Shown here: piece after piece, positions 52,431 to 63,427 of the stretch
Layout: each line of letters opens with the position of its first letter
Position numbering within the stretch: position 1 is the stretch's first letter
Assembly: GCF_032854445.1 (NCBI RefSeq)
Contig: NC_088302.1
Location: forward strand, 20,329,338 to 20,393,337
DNA length: 64,000 bases
DNA from: Liolophura sinensis
Lineage: Eukaryota; Mollusca; Polyplacophora; Chitonida; Chitonidae
Reading direction: 5' to 3'
Made by a program: the position numbers and the translations under genes
The notes under the pieces: generated by a model
Database searches by the model: none
Seen by the model: only the letters and a program-made list of their open reading frames with translations
What the model was told of the DNA's origin: nothing

Positions 52431-55129
52431 ATGACAGTGCCATTTACTCCAATTGGCTTCATAAAATCAGTATTTAAATACAAAAATGGCACACCCAGGC
52501 AGTCTCAGCTGTGTAGGGATGCAAGGGGTGTTCTGACCATAGAGAAGACCATCTTCAACAACCCAGAACATTCCCTCGAAGATCTGGATAGTTTTACTCA
52601 TGTCTGGTAACTATTGTGTTAATCATTTAAGGTTGATTCTCTTTTCATTTCCACAGATGGTACAACTTCAGTTTCAGACTTTTTAAGAAGAATTGCAAGT
52701 ATGTTATGAGCTTTAAAAGATGATGATTAGCTTTGATGTGTGAAAGATGAAGTTTGATTCAAAGTTTCCCTGCACTGTTTACTTTTCTGTCAGTACACTG
52801 CTGTGGCCTTTAATGTACATGTACCCTAAATTTATGTATACATTTAAATATTTAAATTACCTACAGTTTTATACAATTAGAGGCCCGGTTTTCTCCCACC
52901 ATAATGCTGGCTGCCGTTTATTGCTGAAATATTCTTGAATATTGCACAAAACACCAATCAAATAAATAAATAAAAACAATTATATTCAAGTTTATTTGAA
53001 CTGTTCACTTTTGCCTTATTTATGGTGCATGTAATAATTGTGTAACGTTCAGCATCCTCACATGTAATGATTACATGTATAATATTTGTTTACCCTACAT
53101 ACTATATTTTTGGTTCACAGGATTTTGTTCCTGTTCCACAAAAACTCTGACTGTGCCACTAAGGCCAAAGTTCGCCCTCCGCGCCTGGGTGGGAAGAGAG
53201 TTGGAGTGTTTTCTACACGGTCTCCCCATCGCCCTAATCCAATTGGTCTCACACTGGCAAAACTGGATGCTGTTAAAGGTACATGACCTGCAGTAGCCCT
53301 AGACAACTTACTTTGACAGATCTAGATTATTTATGGGAAGCAACACTGAGTTTTTAACTGCATCAAGCAGATTAATTATACTTTAAATAGATAATTGTCT
53401 GTTTTTTGGTTGGTCAAAATTTTGATATCCTGTCTTTAAACATTGGCAGTTCACTTGAAGAGGAGCCTTAGTGCAAGATGACACGAAACTTTATAAAGTC
53501 ACCTTTTTTATAGGGTGCTGCAACTACCTTAATTGACCTAAACTTTCGCACAAATTTGCGCTTGTTCATCTAATGCTGAAGTCTGAACTTATGGAGTCTT
53601 AATTAGACCTGGTATGAATAAGGTACTATTAAGGTCATTTTTCGTAGTTTGTGATATCTACAAGATGAGTACTATTTAATACAAGTTTTGTGTAGAAAAC
53701 AGTTTTTGTTCTATGAGTAGCATGTACTGAACCTGGTCCGTGGAAACAGTGTAACGTGCGGAAGGTTGTCTTATCTAGTTTGTTGTTTATGCGATACAGG
53801 TTGACCCATATTATGGGTAATCTGGACTGCGTTTTCACAGATGGTGTATCATTTCCATCTAACATGAGTAAAACCATAGTAGCTCATCACATCAAATTTC
53901 CACTGTATGTGTTTAAAATGTGGCTGATTGACTTATAATTTGTACAATTTCAGCCTGACTCGTGTAAACCATGATCCATTGTAAGTTTATCACATACAGG
54001 TACATGTACACTGTGCCTCTGCTCTGATGTACTGAAGATGATGCTAATATTGAGCCTGGTAAAGTTAGGCCATAAAAAAGTAATTAAATGTTACTCAAGA
54101 CATTTTTTTTTAAATGGGCAAGTGGATCGTTTTCTTTTTTTTTGTTTTTGGTGTCACCTTCACAATGTGTCTGATATTAATTTTTTATGGCCTTTGAATG
54201 TTATCATCATTATTCCATAAATGTCTTTCATTGTCTTTTTGTCAGGGGATAAGATGTACATATCTGGTATTGATATCATAGATGGCACACCAGTTCTAGA
54301 TGTGAAGCCATACATACAGGAATATGACACTCCACACCTGAGCCAGGCCCTTGAACCAGAGGATATCACCTCGGCAGTGGACACTGCATCAGACACCACA
54401 CTGGTCACTGATGCATCGCAGATTAAGGACCCAAAATCACTCACTGATTGTTCTGTTGGATGTGATAAAAGCTGTGAATCCATGTTGAATGATTTTAACT
54501 GTGAACCAAACACTGCAGTAGAACTGAAATGTGATGACAATGATTTGGCATGCAGTGATAAACACTTTCCTCATGTTTGTGATGAATTAAGTGCACATGA
54601 AACTTTAATAGAGGAGTCTACTTCGATACCAGTGACAGATTTTCAGACAGGCTCGTATCTGAATTGCACAGAGAGTGAAGAGGACTATCAATTTGAGCAT
54701 CGTAATGGCTGTGAAGGGAGCTCATCCACTCTTGGCTCTGGTGGCAGAGTTGTCTCCCCTGGAGATCAGAGGTACTGCCGTCTCAACGTGTCCTCTTCCT
54801 GGATACCTTCAGTGGACAAAAAACTGCAAGTGCGCTTCACACAGCCAGCTGTCCAACAACTCAGTGCCTTTTCTAAGTCGGCTGACCATAGCCATCATCG
54901 CCTGGCCTTGCTAGACAATGCTGGTGAGGCTAAAAGGGCCATTATTAGCATGCTGACACAGGATCCTCGCTCTATTTACAGACGTCAGAAGTGTCCAGAC
55001 AGCTTGTACTTCTTCACTGTGGACAAGCTCCATGTTACATGCTGGTTTGACCAGAAAATGGCAGAAGTTGTGAGGATTCAGTCAGTAGACCAAACCTCAA
55101 AACTGCTTCCAAAAGATGAGGAACTGTAA
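52431..55129 (+). CDS. TRMO: tRNA (adenine(37)-N6)-methyltransferase TRMO
   Basis: Three coding exons: 52431-52606, 53121-53278, 54246-55129; 1218 bp, 405 residues. The TsaA/YaeB-like fold appears early: IGFIKSVF, NGTPRQ (residues 19-24), IFNNPEHSLEDL, then the family signature GVFSTRSPHRPNPIGLT (87-103) and SGIDIIDGTPVLDVKPYI. The third exon adds a long acidic, Cys- and Ser-rich linker of low similarity, then the conserved C-terminal block (SIYRRQKCPDSLYFFTVD, LHVTCWF). Known family members use S-adenosylmethionine to methylate t6A37 to m6t6A37 in the anticodon loop of certain tRNAs. The start was chosen at the first ATG of the exon (context TCCACCATG). If the leader exon ending at 51817 is used, a TAG sits just upstream in frame. 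Length is slightly under human TRMO (about 441). Divergent from CCDC87 and convergent with DCTN3. Confidence 0.95.
52880..52975 (+). mobile_element. SINE family A, short 3' fragment
   Basis: Runs from GAGGCCCGGTTTTC through CCACCATAATGCTGG to AATCAAATAAATAAATA. Possible 7-base target duplication ACAATTA (52873-52879 and 52976-52982). TRMO intron 1. Confidence 0.75.
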
Positions 55130-55384
55130 TTTGCTGTATGTGATATTTATGAAGACCGGTGGGTCATTGTAGACTTTAAAGGAAGGCATCTTTACATCGC
55201 CCAGACACACTAGATTCCTCGTTTCTGCTAGAAAGATTGATCTTCGGCTATAGATATGTAATCTGATTATGGGCATCACAGACTTAATCAAATGAAGATG
55301 GCCTTGGTGGTAGTGTTTAGCGTTTGACATGGCTTATGAGGTTTACATTGAAGCTTGTGAGATATCATTTGCCTTTCATACTTG

Positions 55385-55390
55385 AATAAA
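55385..55390 (+). terminator. TRMO: TRMO polyadenylation signal
   Basis: AATAAA lies about 255 bases after the TRMO stop, in the context CTTGAATAAATTTGC. A family-B SINE begins about 30 bases beyond it, so cleavage would fall near the SINE start. Confidence 0.6.
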
Positions 55391-55418
55391 TTTGCAACAC
55401 CCATGACACCTAAAAGAC

Positions 55419-55725
55419 TGGCCTGTATGGCTCAGCTGGTAGAACATCTGCTTCAGGGGCGCTAGATCCAGGGTCAGTCCTGGGTTCGGCCTCACCTGAG
55501 ACCTTAAAAGAGGAAGTTGTAACCACTGGTTGACCTGTATCAGTATAATGGCTAGAGTGAGGCGGCTTACTTGCCTCCAGTAAGTTATCTCAGTGAAGCA
55601 GCACTAGATAAAAGAGCGATGGAAATCCATCCTGCAACAAGGAGGCACATTACAAGAACTCAAAGGACTCCTTCGTGGTCATGTGACTGAAAAATTGTTA
55701 AGACATTAAACCCTATGCACTCATC
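55419..55725 (+). mobile_element. SINE family B, near full length
   Basis: Plus-strand copy with A box TGGCTCAGCTGG (55428-55439), a weak B box GGTTCGGCC, then ACCTTAAAAGAGGAAGTTG, TAGATAAAAGAGCGATGG, GACTGAAAAATTGTTAAGAC and ATTAAACCCTATGCACTC. Directly follows the TRMO poly-A signal. Confidence 0.85.
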
Positions 55726-56316
55726 AAAAATCTCAGCCCAGGATAGGCGTAACCTGGACGTGCCTATTTCTCATACCAGCCAATCAGAATCGATTCTGTA
55801 TCCCTTTAATATCTATGTGTCAATTACTTGTTAAAAGGCAGTGTCTTACTCCAGTTAATTCCACCAATAAAACTTAGGACCTGTATATGCCTGTGATTGG
55901 AAAAAAGTTTTTAATTATGGCCTTAAACACCAATCTGAAAAAAAAAATTACTGATGGTTTTTTGAGCTTACAGGAAGAAAAGCGTGAAAAATTCATGGCT
56001 CTATAGGAAGTCAAGATACCGAGAAATCTCTCGTTAACTTTTAAATATGAAAATAATAAAAATCCACAAGAAGAAATTCCTGCATCATAGAATGTTTTAT
56101 TTACCACAGTTGTGCCCTGGAATCGGGGCCATTTACCTCAACCATTTAAATGTGATGCATGGTTAGATATGGTTTTATACGTAAATTCCGAAATGCATCA
56201 ACTACATCAGTCTTAGCTAACCTGTCAAAGGGTTTATTCAAATGATCACACTGAAAAGCTACATGAAGGACCATAACTTAACTAAAGGATTTATTTTTAT
56301 TCACAAATTTCTTTAA

Positions 56317-56561
56317 GGGGCCTCAGTGGCTAAGGGGATTAGCCCGCCAACGCAGCACACTGATGCAGGATCCTCCCACCAATGCGGTTGTTTTGAGTTC
56401 TAGTCCAACTCACGCTGGCTTCCTCTCAGGCCATATGTGGGACGGTCTGGCAGCAAGCTGCGGATGGTTGTAGGTTTCCTTCAGGTTTTCTTCCACCATA
56501 ATGCTGGCCGCCATCGTATAAGTGAAGTATTCTTGCGTACGGCGTAAAACACCACTCAAAT
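56317..56561 (+). mobile_element. SINE family A, full length with target duplication
   Basis: Head GGCCTCAGTGGCTAAGGGG to tail AACACCACTCAAAT. Flanked by CAAATTTCTTTAA at 56304-56316 and 56562-56574. Confidence 0.92.
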
Positions 56562-56581
56562 CAAATTTCTTTAAATTATGT

Positions 56582-56600
56582 CCCCCCCCCCCCCCCCCCC
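56582..56600. repeat. 19-base poly-C run
   Basis: Uninterrupted C run seven bases after the SINE target duplication. Probably length-variable and prone to sequencing error. Confidence 0.85.
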
Positions 56601-57141
56601 AACAATGTAAATTATCCCTGCCATTCAAGAATGTGTTTGGTGGAATATTCAGCTAAGCATCATTTGCAGAAAAAAATGAAGAGACACCAGACAACTTCTG
56701 GTGTATTCCCACAATCATGCATGGGGAAATTCCCAAAATCATGGACAGTGAAATTTCCTTTTGTACAGTGTATTTGTGCAATGCCACATCAAGTAATTTA
56801 CCTCACAAATGGTAATTATGGTGATTAATTGCGTATGCCATAATAATGAAGTAAGTGCGCACTTTGTCAACTCCACAAATAACAGTGCGTATTACATAAC
56901 CAGCTCTCTTCACTGCTAGAGTGACTTAGAATATGAGAAATATCCAAGAGATAGACGACACGTGCAGGAGCACCAGAGCAGAGTCAGACAGAGAAAGAAT
57001 GGGGTCTCGTGATTAGTTACTTACAGGCATAACTTTGCTATCCCCTCCGTGAAGATAATGATAAGCGCTAAATAGCTGTGAAATGAAATTAATAGAGTAA
57101 TAAATAGGGTACACAGTCGAATAAATATTTGACACAGATGA

Positions 57142-60100
57142 TCACTTTTTAGACTGGCTCATTTCCACTTTACACAAGGTTTCATTCCATTGCAGAAACT
57201 GTTTCCAAATTAACGTAATCTGAGACCTGGTTAAGGGTCATTCAGGATAAAGTTTCACATACCTAGGTACAGGACATACAGGACAGTCAGAATTTGTCAT
57301 TTTTCTGCTGAATAGTGAGAGCTAATAAAACTTTACCATTAATATGAATTTTACCCCCTATTGAGAAATGATGGTAATTTATTTGTAGACTGTATACATA
57401 CTCATACATGTACCTGCTTTAACATGTCACACACTAAATACAGAGTACATAAAATTCAACGAATCCTTTAATACCTGAGGCTGCTTATTTAAATTCAGCT
57501 GGTTCACTGATTAGCAGATTAGTCAGTAGCTATTATACATGATTTGGTGAAGTACGATAGGTGGCCAGATGCCTATGCATAACTGAATATTCATGAATAT
57601 TCATATTCAACAGTGAACAACAACCACAGCAAGTGTTTTGTGTATTGTTACATGAAGTATTAAAGCTTTTTACTATTTTAGGCTGCATATGGGCTTCTCT
57701 GAAATGAAGTGTAATGAATTCCTTTGATTCCTTTGTTGCTTAACAGGATGTGGAAGTGAAAATCAGTTTAAATGGCACATCAGCCTTGTACTGGTTTGGG
57801 GAAATATCTGTACTTCTGTAACTACTTGACAAACTGCCCTCACCTAAAGCCTTGGCCAAAATTCCAGAAAGGAGCTAATTTCAAACACATGCACGCCTGC
57901 CCTTCCTGGTTAACAGTCAACTGTAAACTTCCTTCTCTAAACAAAATCTTCATAATCACATCCCTGCAAAGAATAAATTTAATATTAAACAAGGAAGTTA
58001 TTCTATTATAAACTTTGATGAATTTCCCTCTAGCACACAAGCAAAGAATCCAGTGTCAATTTGAGGTCTCTCCTTATACCAAAATGATCAAATTTTCCTG
58101 AACACACCTCAAACACAGATAAAAAAAAGGATACTATTTTGTTGTAATCTGACAGGAGTTTTTCTGTCTCTTCACTGATCAATGCTGTCTGGTCCTGTAA
58201 TTGAAATCATAGTCAGAGTTAACGTACATGTATGATCTTAATGTCCTAGACTTGAGGCATAGGTGAAAAAGTTGAATAGCCATGATAAATAGGTGTTTGG
58301 GTGAATCATGTCTCAAAACTTCAAAACTATCTGGGCAAAAATGGTTGTAAAGATCATAGTTTGGGAGGAATATGCCTGCATTTGTGCAATAAGTTGAGGT
58401 GGAAAATGCTTGAGAAGATCAGCATTAGGGTTAAACAGGTCTAAAAACTTCAGTATGGATAGAATAGGTGAAAAGGTGATATAGTGTTTGAGTGGAACTA
58501 GGCTGAAAGATCATAGTTTGGATAGAACATGCATGTAGTTGACAAGCTCCGGTTTTGGATGGAATAATGGTTGAAAAGCTCAGAGTTTAGATGGAACATC
58601 TCTGCATAGGTCATAGAGTTCGTACAGAGCATGGCTAAAAACAGTCTGAGTGTGGCCAAGGTGAAAAGATATGTGTACACTGGCCTACCTGTTGTTTTAT
58701 TTGTATCTGGAACAGTTGCTGTAGCTTCTCAGTCTGAGCTGGCACAGCTGTGAACACAACACCACACTGTAGATCATCCAAATAAATTAACAACAATGCA
58801 CAGTAAGGATACTACTTTGACTTTCCCACTTTAACATAAACATAAAATTTTATCCTGTGGCACAAGTAGCGAGCATGCATGCATGGCAGTCCACATCCTT
58901 GCATGTACTACATGTGCATAATGATTCATATAGAATTTTGCTTTAATGGATCATATCTGACCGGAAATCACTGTATCACATAGCGGTATTGTATCTGATT
59001 ACCTTTGGATAAGAATGCGTTTGCTGTGAGTTTAAGTCCAGCTCATGCTGGCTTCCTCTTCAGCCATACATGGGAAGGTCTGTCAGCAACCTGCGGATGG
59101 TCGTTTTCTCCCATCATACTGCTGGCCGCCGTCGTATAAGTGAAATATTCTTGAGTATGGCATAAAACACCAATCAAATAAATAAATAACCTTTTGATAA
59201 GAGAATAGTGAAACAAGAGCATTTTGACAGGTAAATACATGCAATATGAATTACAAAAGGGATGCAAATTCCCATACCTGTCTATTGTAAAAAAAATTAT
59301 ATCACTACACTCACATTTGAGATGCTCGCTGGAAATGAACTTTGAGAGATTTTCTATTTCCTCCAACTTCTTCGCTTGATCCCTGATGAAATTTTCTTCT
59401 GCAAACCACAAAAAAAAAAATAGGTGACAATGAACATGACTTGATGCAGAAAAAGGGACACAGCTTAAGGTGTGAGTTCAATCCTGTCCTGGGGCAGAAC
59501 GATACAAAAATTGTCCACAAGACCACGAAGCTGACTGTGAATTACCGCCTTAGTTTTGCCAATGACTTGTAACTTTCAGAAGGTACTTTCATTCCGCGGA
59601 CTTGCATGTCGAAATGCTCTGTAACAATACACAAATTTTACTACGGATGTTGTCTCGGCTGTGAACTAGACCTTACCCAATATGAAAAGTTTCCTGGAGA
59701 GTCCACAATCCAAATAACAAGTTCTTACCACCACCCATTAGACATGTTACAGCAAGGGACTGAGAGAGACACAAAAGCTCCTGAGGAAAGGCCACTGGAT
59801 ATTGTATCTGAATATACTTTCACTTTTGCTTTTTACCTTTTTTTCCACTCGTTTAAATGCAGTCAAATGTTTTGATTGTAAGGAAGTCTTTACTGACAAT
59901 ATTTATAATGTCACCTATTTTCACAAGAACTTTTTCTACACCTTCACGCTCAGGTCTGAACTTTCCTCATTTAACATGTGACTGTGCATGAAAAAGTGCT
60001 TCAAATGAAATATCCACTTAAGCCTCGAGAAAAGTGGGTTTGTTAACATAATAAGTGTAATACATTACCAATATGGTCCATACAAAAACCTGTAAAACCC

Positions 60101-61588
60101 AAACATAAATCTGACTGCATTTAATTTAGTGACAAAAATCTTAACAAAACATGGGTATTTTCAGATACAATTTTCACTAGTCTTTCAACTGGTGCGTACT
60201 TCACTTTTTAGGTCGTATTTCCCTACATTGGAAATGTGACTTACTACTGGTGAAGTTTTCCATCATTTAGCATAACAGCACCTCATGTACATGGATCATT
60301 TCTATCTATATCCTCAATTCTACAAACAGTGGGACTGAGTCTTATCATTCCACATACCTGCCAGGATAATCTCTATTTTGGAAGCTTCAGGTAATGTCAA
60401 CTGGTCTGTGTAGGAAGAGTCCAGGTATTTCTCTAGGTAAGGGACTAAAAATATTAAGAACAAACTTCTTTTTATGAAAGTACGACATCATTCATAAAAT
60501 ATGACTCTGAACTTGGCAAATGGTATTTTAAAAACAGACTGACAAAGATTAGTCTGAGGATCAGTCTGGTGTTTTCAGTCTATTGCTTGAAGTATTTCTA
60601 CAGGAATACTTCAGGTGAAACTGTACATTGAAAATACAGCAAGGTCTGGCAGAAACCTGCGGGTGGTCCTGGGTTTCCCCCAGACTCTGCTGGGTTTCCT
60701 GCCACCATTATACTGGTCCCTGTCTTATACATGTAAGCAACATATTCCTGAGTATGGCCTGAAGAAACAGATAAATCAAAACATGACAAAACATGATATA
60801 CCCTAATTCCTCAACCTTTTCACATATGAAAGAGCAAATTTCAGAGCAACTTATGCACATTTAATATGACTTTGGTTGGATTGGCCAGTTTCAGGGTTTC
60901 ACAAAAGGCATAATTTTATCAGTCAACATAAAACAAATTACAATTCAAATTAAAGTAGTTATCAGCCTATAAATCTCTGGCTATGACTAAAATGACATTA
61001 ACCCCAGGGGGCAATAATTTATTTATTTATTTATTTTTTTGATTGGTGTTTTACGCCGTACTCAAGAATATTTCACTTATATGACGGCGGCCAGCATTAT
61101 GGTGGGTGGAAACTGGGCAGAGCCTGGGGGAAACCCACGACCATTCGCAGGTTGCTGACAGACCTTCCCACGTACGGCCGAAGAGGAAGCCAGCAAGCGG
61201 GGGCAATTAGTGATTACCATAGAGGAAACATGCATGTCTGCATATATCCATACCCCCAATTCATGTGTGTGCCCTAAAGAGATTGTCTCCTTTATACTGC
61301 GTATTCAGATTTTTCAGGCTGTAATTCTACGTTAAGAATTTTGCAATAGGCAGATACTCCAGCTAACAAACAAAGGCTTGGTGTTTCTTGGAAAACTTGG
61401 ATACATGAGCTTCCACACTAATGGACATGCCAGATATCCCACCATTCCTTAGAATTTCGCATAGTGCCAACGATTTTATTTTCTGGTATGCTCGCTCACT
61501 TACTTTTGTCATAAGCCTTCGCCACTCGTTTCTTCCCAGTGACAGAACTATGAATCTTGCTCTGGACTGCAGCCAGACTATCAATACA
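57142..61588 (-). CDS. DCTN3: Dynactin subunit 3 (p24), 5'-partial
   Basis: Minus-strand exons in transcript order: 61504-61588, 60358-60444, 59315-59398, 58689-58747, 58135-58194, 57142-57219 (TGA); 453 bp with all phases matching, 150 residues. Similarity to remembered DCTN3 runs throughout: IDSLAAVQSKIHSSVTGKKR, YLEKYLDSSYTDQL, LPEASKIEIILAEENFI, VPAQTEKLQQLFQIQIKQQ, ISEETEKLLSDYNK and the final KQFLQWNETL. The last exon is short and was found by matching that ending; its acceptor is CTCAG before ATTACG. DCTN3 is the small alpha-helical subunit of the dynactin shoulder, bound with p150Glued and p50 dynamitin in dynein-driven transport. About 35 N-terminal residues are missing. I scanned 61589-64000 for a matching first exon and found none, so it probably lies beyond the window. 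Confidence 0.92.
58260..58670. repeat. Degenerate tandem repeat, short unit, in a DCTN3 intron
   Basis: The phrases GAAAAGCTCAGAGTTTAGAT, GAAAGATCATAGTTTGGATA, GATAGAACATGCATG and AAAACTTCAGTATGGATAG recur about every 35-70 bases with heavy drift. Located between DCTN3 exons at 58689 and 58194. Confidence 0.5.
59015..59188 (+). mobile_element. SINE family A, 5'-truncated with target duplication
   Basis: Starts TGCGTTTGCTGTGAGTTTAAG and ends AATCAAATAAATAAATA. Flanked by ACCTTTGGATAAGA (59001-59014) and ACCTTTTGATAAGA (59189-59202), one mismatch. A deletion removes the GGGTTTCCCC block. DCTN3 intron. Confidence 0.9.
60640..60780 (+). mobile_element. SINE family A, worn 3' part
   Basis: AAGGTCTGGCAGAAACCTGC, GGTTTCCTGCCACCATTATAC, AACATATTCCTGAGTATGGC and a degraded AGATAAATC tail. 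DCTN3 intron. Confidence 0.75.
60799..60935 (-). mobile_element. MITE-like element E, truncated copy 3
   Basis: Begins TACCCTAATTCCTCAACC, which is the reverse complement of the right end of copies 1 and 2, and keeps the internal ATAATTTTATCAGT in the matching position. The other terminus is missing. Confidence 0.55.
61016..61198 (-). mobile_element. SINE family A, 5'-truncated with target duplication
   Basis: Reverse copy starting ATTTATTTATTTATT, TTTTACGCCGTACTCAAG, to GAGGAAGCCAGCAAGC. Flanked by GGGGGCAAT at 61007-61015 and 61199-61207. DCTN3 intron, 570 bases from the exon at 60444. Confidence 0.88.
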
Positions 61589-61927
61589 CTGTCAACATAC
61601 AACAGTTGGTTACAAAATGTTGTCATAATCTTCATCCTAGCAGATCTCCCTTTACACAATTCACATTTTTAAGTACCTTCACAGTTATATCACACAGCCA
61701 TATGCCTATGAACCAAAACATGCAAGAAATCCATTAAAGGTGAACTGTAAGGCTTTCAATTTTCATAACATTTGTTGCCAACAGGCTCTTGCTGTTATTG
61801 TACAAGATCAATATGGAAGTTGACTGGAGGTGGGATGAATAAACCAAGGGTAAGCTTCTACGATGTCACAACATTGCAAAATTCAAGGGCGGCAAGCCTG
61901 GCATTTTGAGGAAATTACATGTATAGT

Positions 61928-62288
61928 GTGAATGAGTGAGTGCTTGGGGTTTAATGTCATACTTAACAATTTTTCAGTCATACGACGACAAAGGAGTCGT
62001 TAGAGTGCATGTTATGTGCCTCCTTGTTGCAGGTTTCCACCGCTCTTTTATCTAGAGCTGCTTCACCTAGACAACTTACAGAAGGCAGGTAAGCCGACCC
62101 GCCTGTGACATTATACTGATATGCGTCAACCAGTTGTTGCACTTTCCCCTTAATGCTGAATGCCAAGTGAGGATGCTACAACTTCCTCCTTTTTTTTTTT
62201 TAAGTCTTAGGTGTGACTTGATAAAGGATTGACCCTAGATCTACTGCTCCCGAAGCTGACGCTGTACCAACTGTGATATGTGGGTCAG
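61928..62288 (-). mobile_element. SINE family B, longest copy, with target duplication
   Basis: Reverse copy from the ATGAGTGAGTGCTTGG tail to GCTGTACCAACTGTGATATG at the tRNA-like head. Flanked by TACATGTATAGT at 61916-61927 and 62289-62300. About 361 bases. Confidence 0.92.
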
Positions 62289-62705
62289 TACATGTATAGT
62301 AAGTTTATTTCTGGCCCAACATAAGCTACAAATTGCATATATGTATACAAAATAATAATAATAAAAAAATAACCCCATGATCATGTATTTATGTGTAATC
62401 CAACAACTTTAAGTTTCGGATCGAAGATCTGCAGTTCACCTTTACATATCATGCTTCCAAATTGGCTGTTAATAACCATGTCTAACTATCTGTGCTCACA
62501 AAGTGACAATATATACTGTGATCGTGTAGTATGTTTAGCATACAGTATACATGTACACTGCTCCACAGATTTATACAACATACATGTACTTCCCGACTGT
62601 GTGTGTATTAAAACAGCTAACTTGTCTGGTGTTCAATCAACATTTACAAGTCTTATATGTATTGTAACTTTCATTTTAAATCTATATCTATATCATAGTA
62701 AAAAG

Positions 62706-62790
62706 AACAGTATCATGGTATGCCATTGGGATCATGGTACATGACCACTGGGATCGTGGTACAAGACCACTGGGATCATGGTAGATGACG
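62706..62790. repeat. Short tandem repeat, 22-base unit, three copies
   Basis: CCACTGGGATCATGGTACA followed by TGA or AGA occurs three times with small changes. Confidence 0.8.
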
Positions 62791-63191
62791 TCAGCATAAG
62801 TCACAGAGAGTGACACAGTTAAAGTAGGAGGCATAAGACTAAGATAACAGTTACTTGCAAAGGTAACACACATTCTGTACATGTACTTGCAACTTGAACA
62901 TACATGTACATCTATGTGTCTTTGGTACCTGTATTTGGACATTTATGAAAAGTACAACACCAGTCTTCCATATCTTGTGGTCAAACATGTATGCAAACTG
63001 CCAACACTTGTACTTAATTTCTCAGCAAATAATGCACAGCATGGGGAAACAATCAAATGACAGTTATTGTTTAAACTAAAAACTAAGTAACACTTACAAA
63101 CATTTACACATGCCCATAAAAACCTTGGGCATACATTTACATATAGTTGTAAATTACGCCTATAATGGTCACATTTGACTGTACATGTATA

Positions 63192-63427
63192 TCTCCGCGC
63201 AATGACCCAGGAGCCTCCTACCATTGCAGTTGCTGTGAGTGAAGTCCAGCTTATGTTGGCTTGCTTTCTGGCCGCAGATGGGAAGGTCTGCAAGCAACCT
63301 GAGGATGGTCATAGGATTTCCCCCGGGCTCTGCTCGGTTTCTTTTAAACCATAATTCTGGCCGCCGTCGCATAAATGAAATATTCTTGAGTACGGCGTAA
63401 AACACCAATCAAATAAATAAATAAAAT
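63192..63427 (+). mobile_element. SINE family A, lightly 5'-truncated
   Basis: Starts TCTCCGCGCAATGACCCAGG, keeps the whole body and ends AATCAAATAAATAAATAAA. The A box is lost and the B box is changed to GTGAAGTCC. Confidence 0.88.

Larger units (their letters stand above)
55130..57141. other. Spacer between convergent TRMO and DCTN3
   Basis: No gene is supported. It holds the TRMO 3' UTR, a plus-strand family-B SINE (55419-55725), a full-length family-A SINE with target duplication (56317-56561) and a 19-base C run (56582-56600). The remainder is AT-rich unique-looking sequence, presumably including the DCTN3 3' UTR. Minus-strand AATAAA candidates occur near 56290-56301. Confidence 0.6.

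Noticed and set aside
54160-54540. 126-codon minus-strand frame
   Set aside because: It is antisense to the third TRMO exon, whose similarity and phase are clear on the plus strand.
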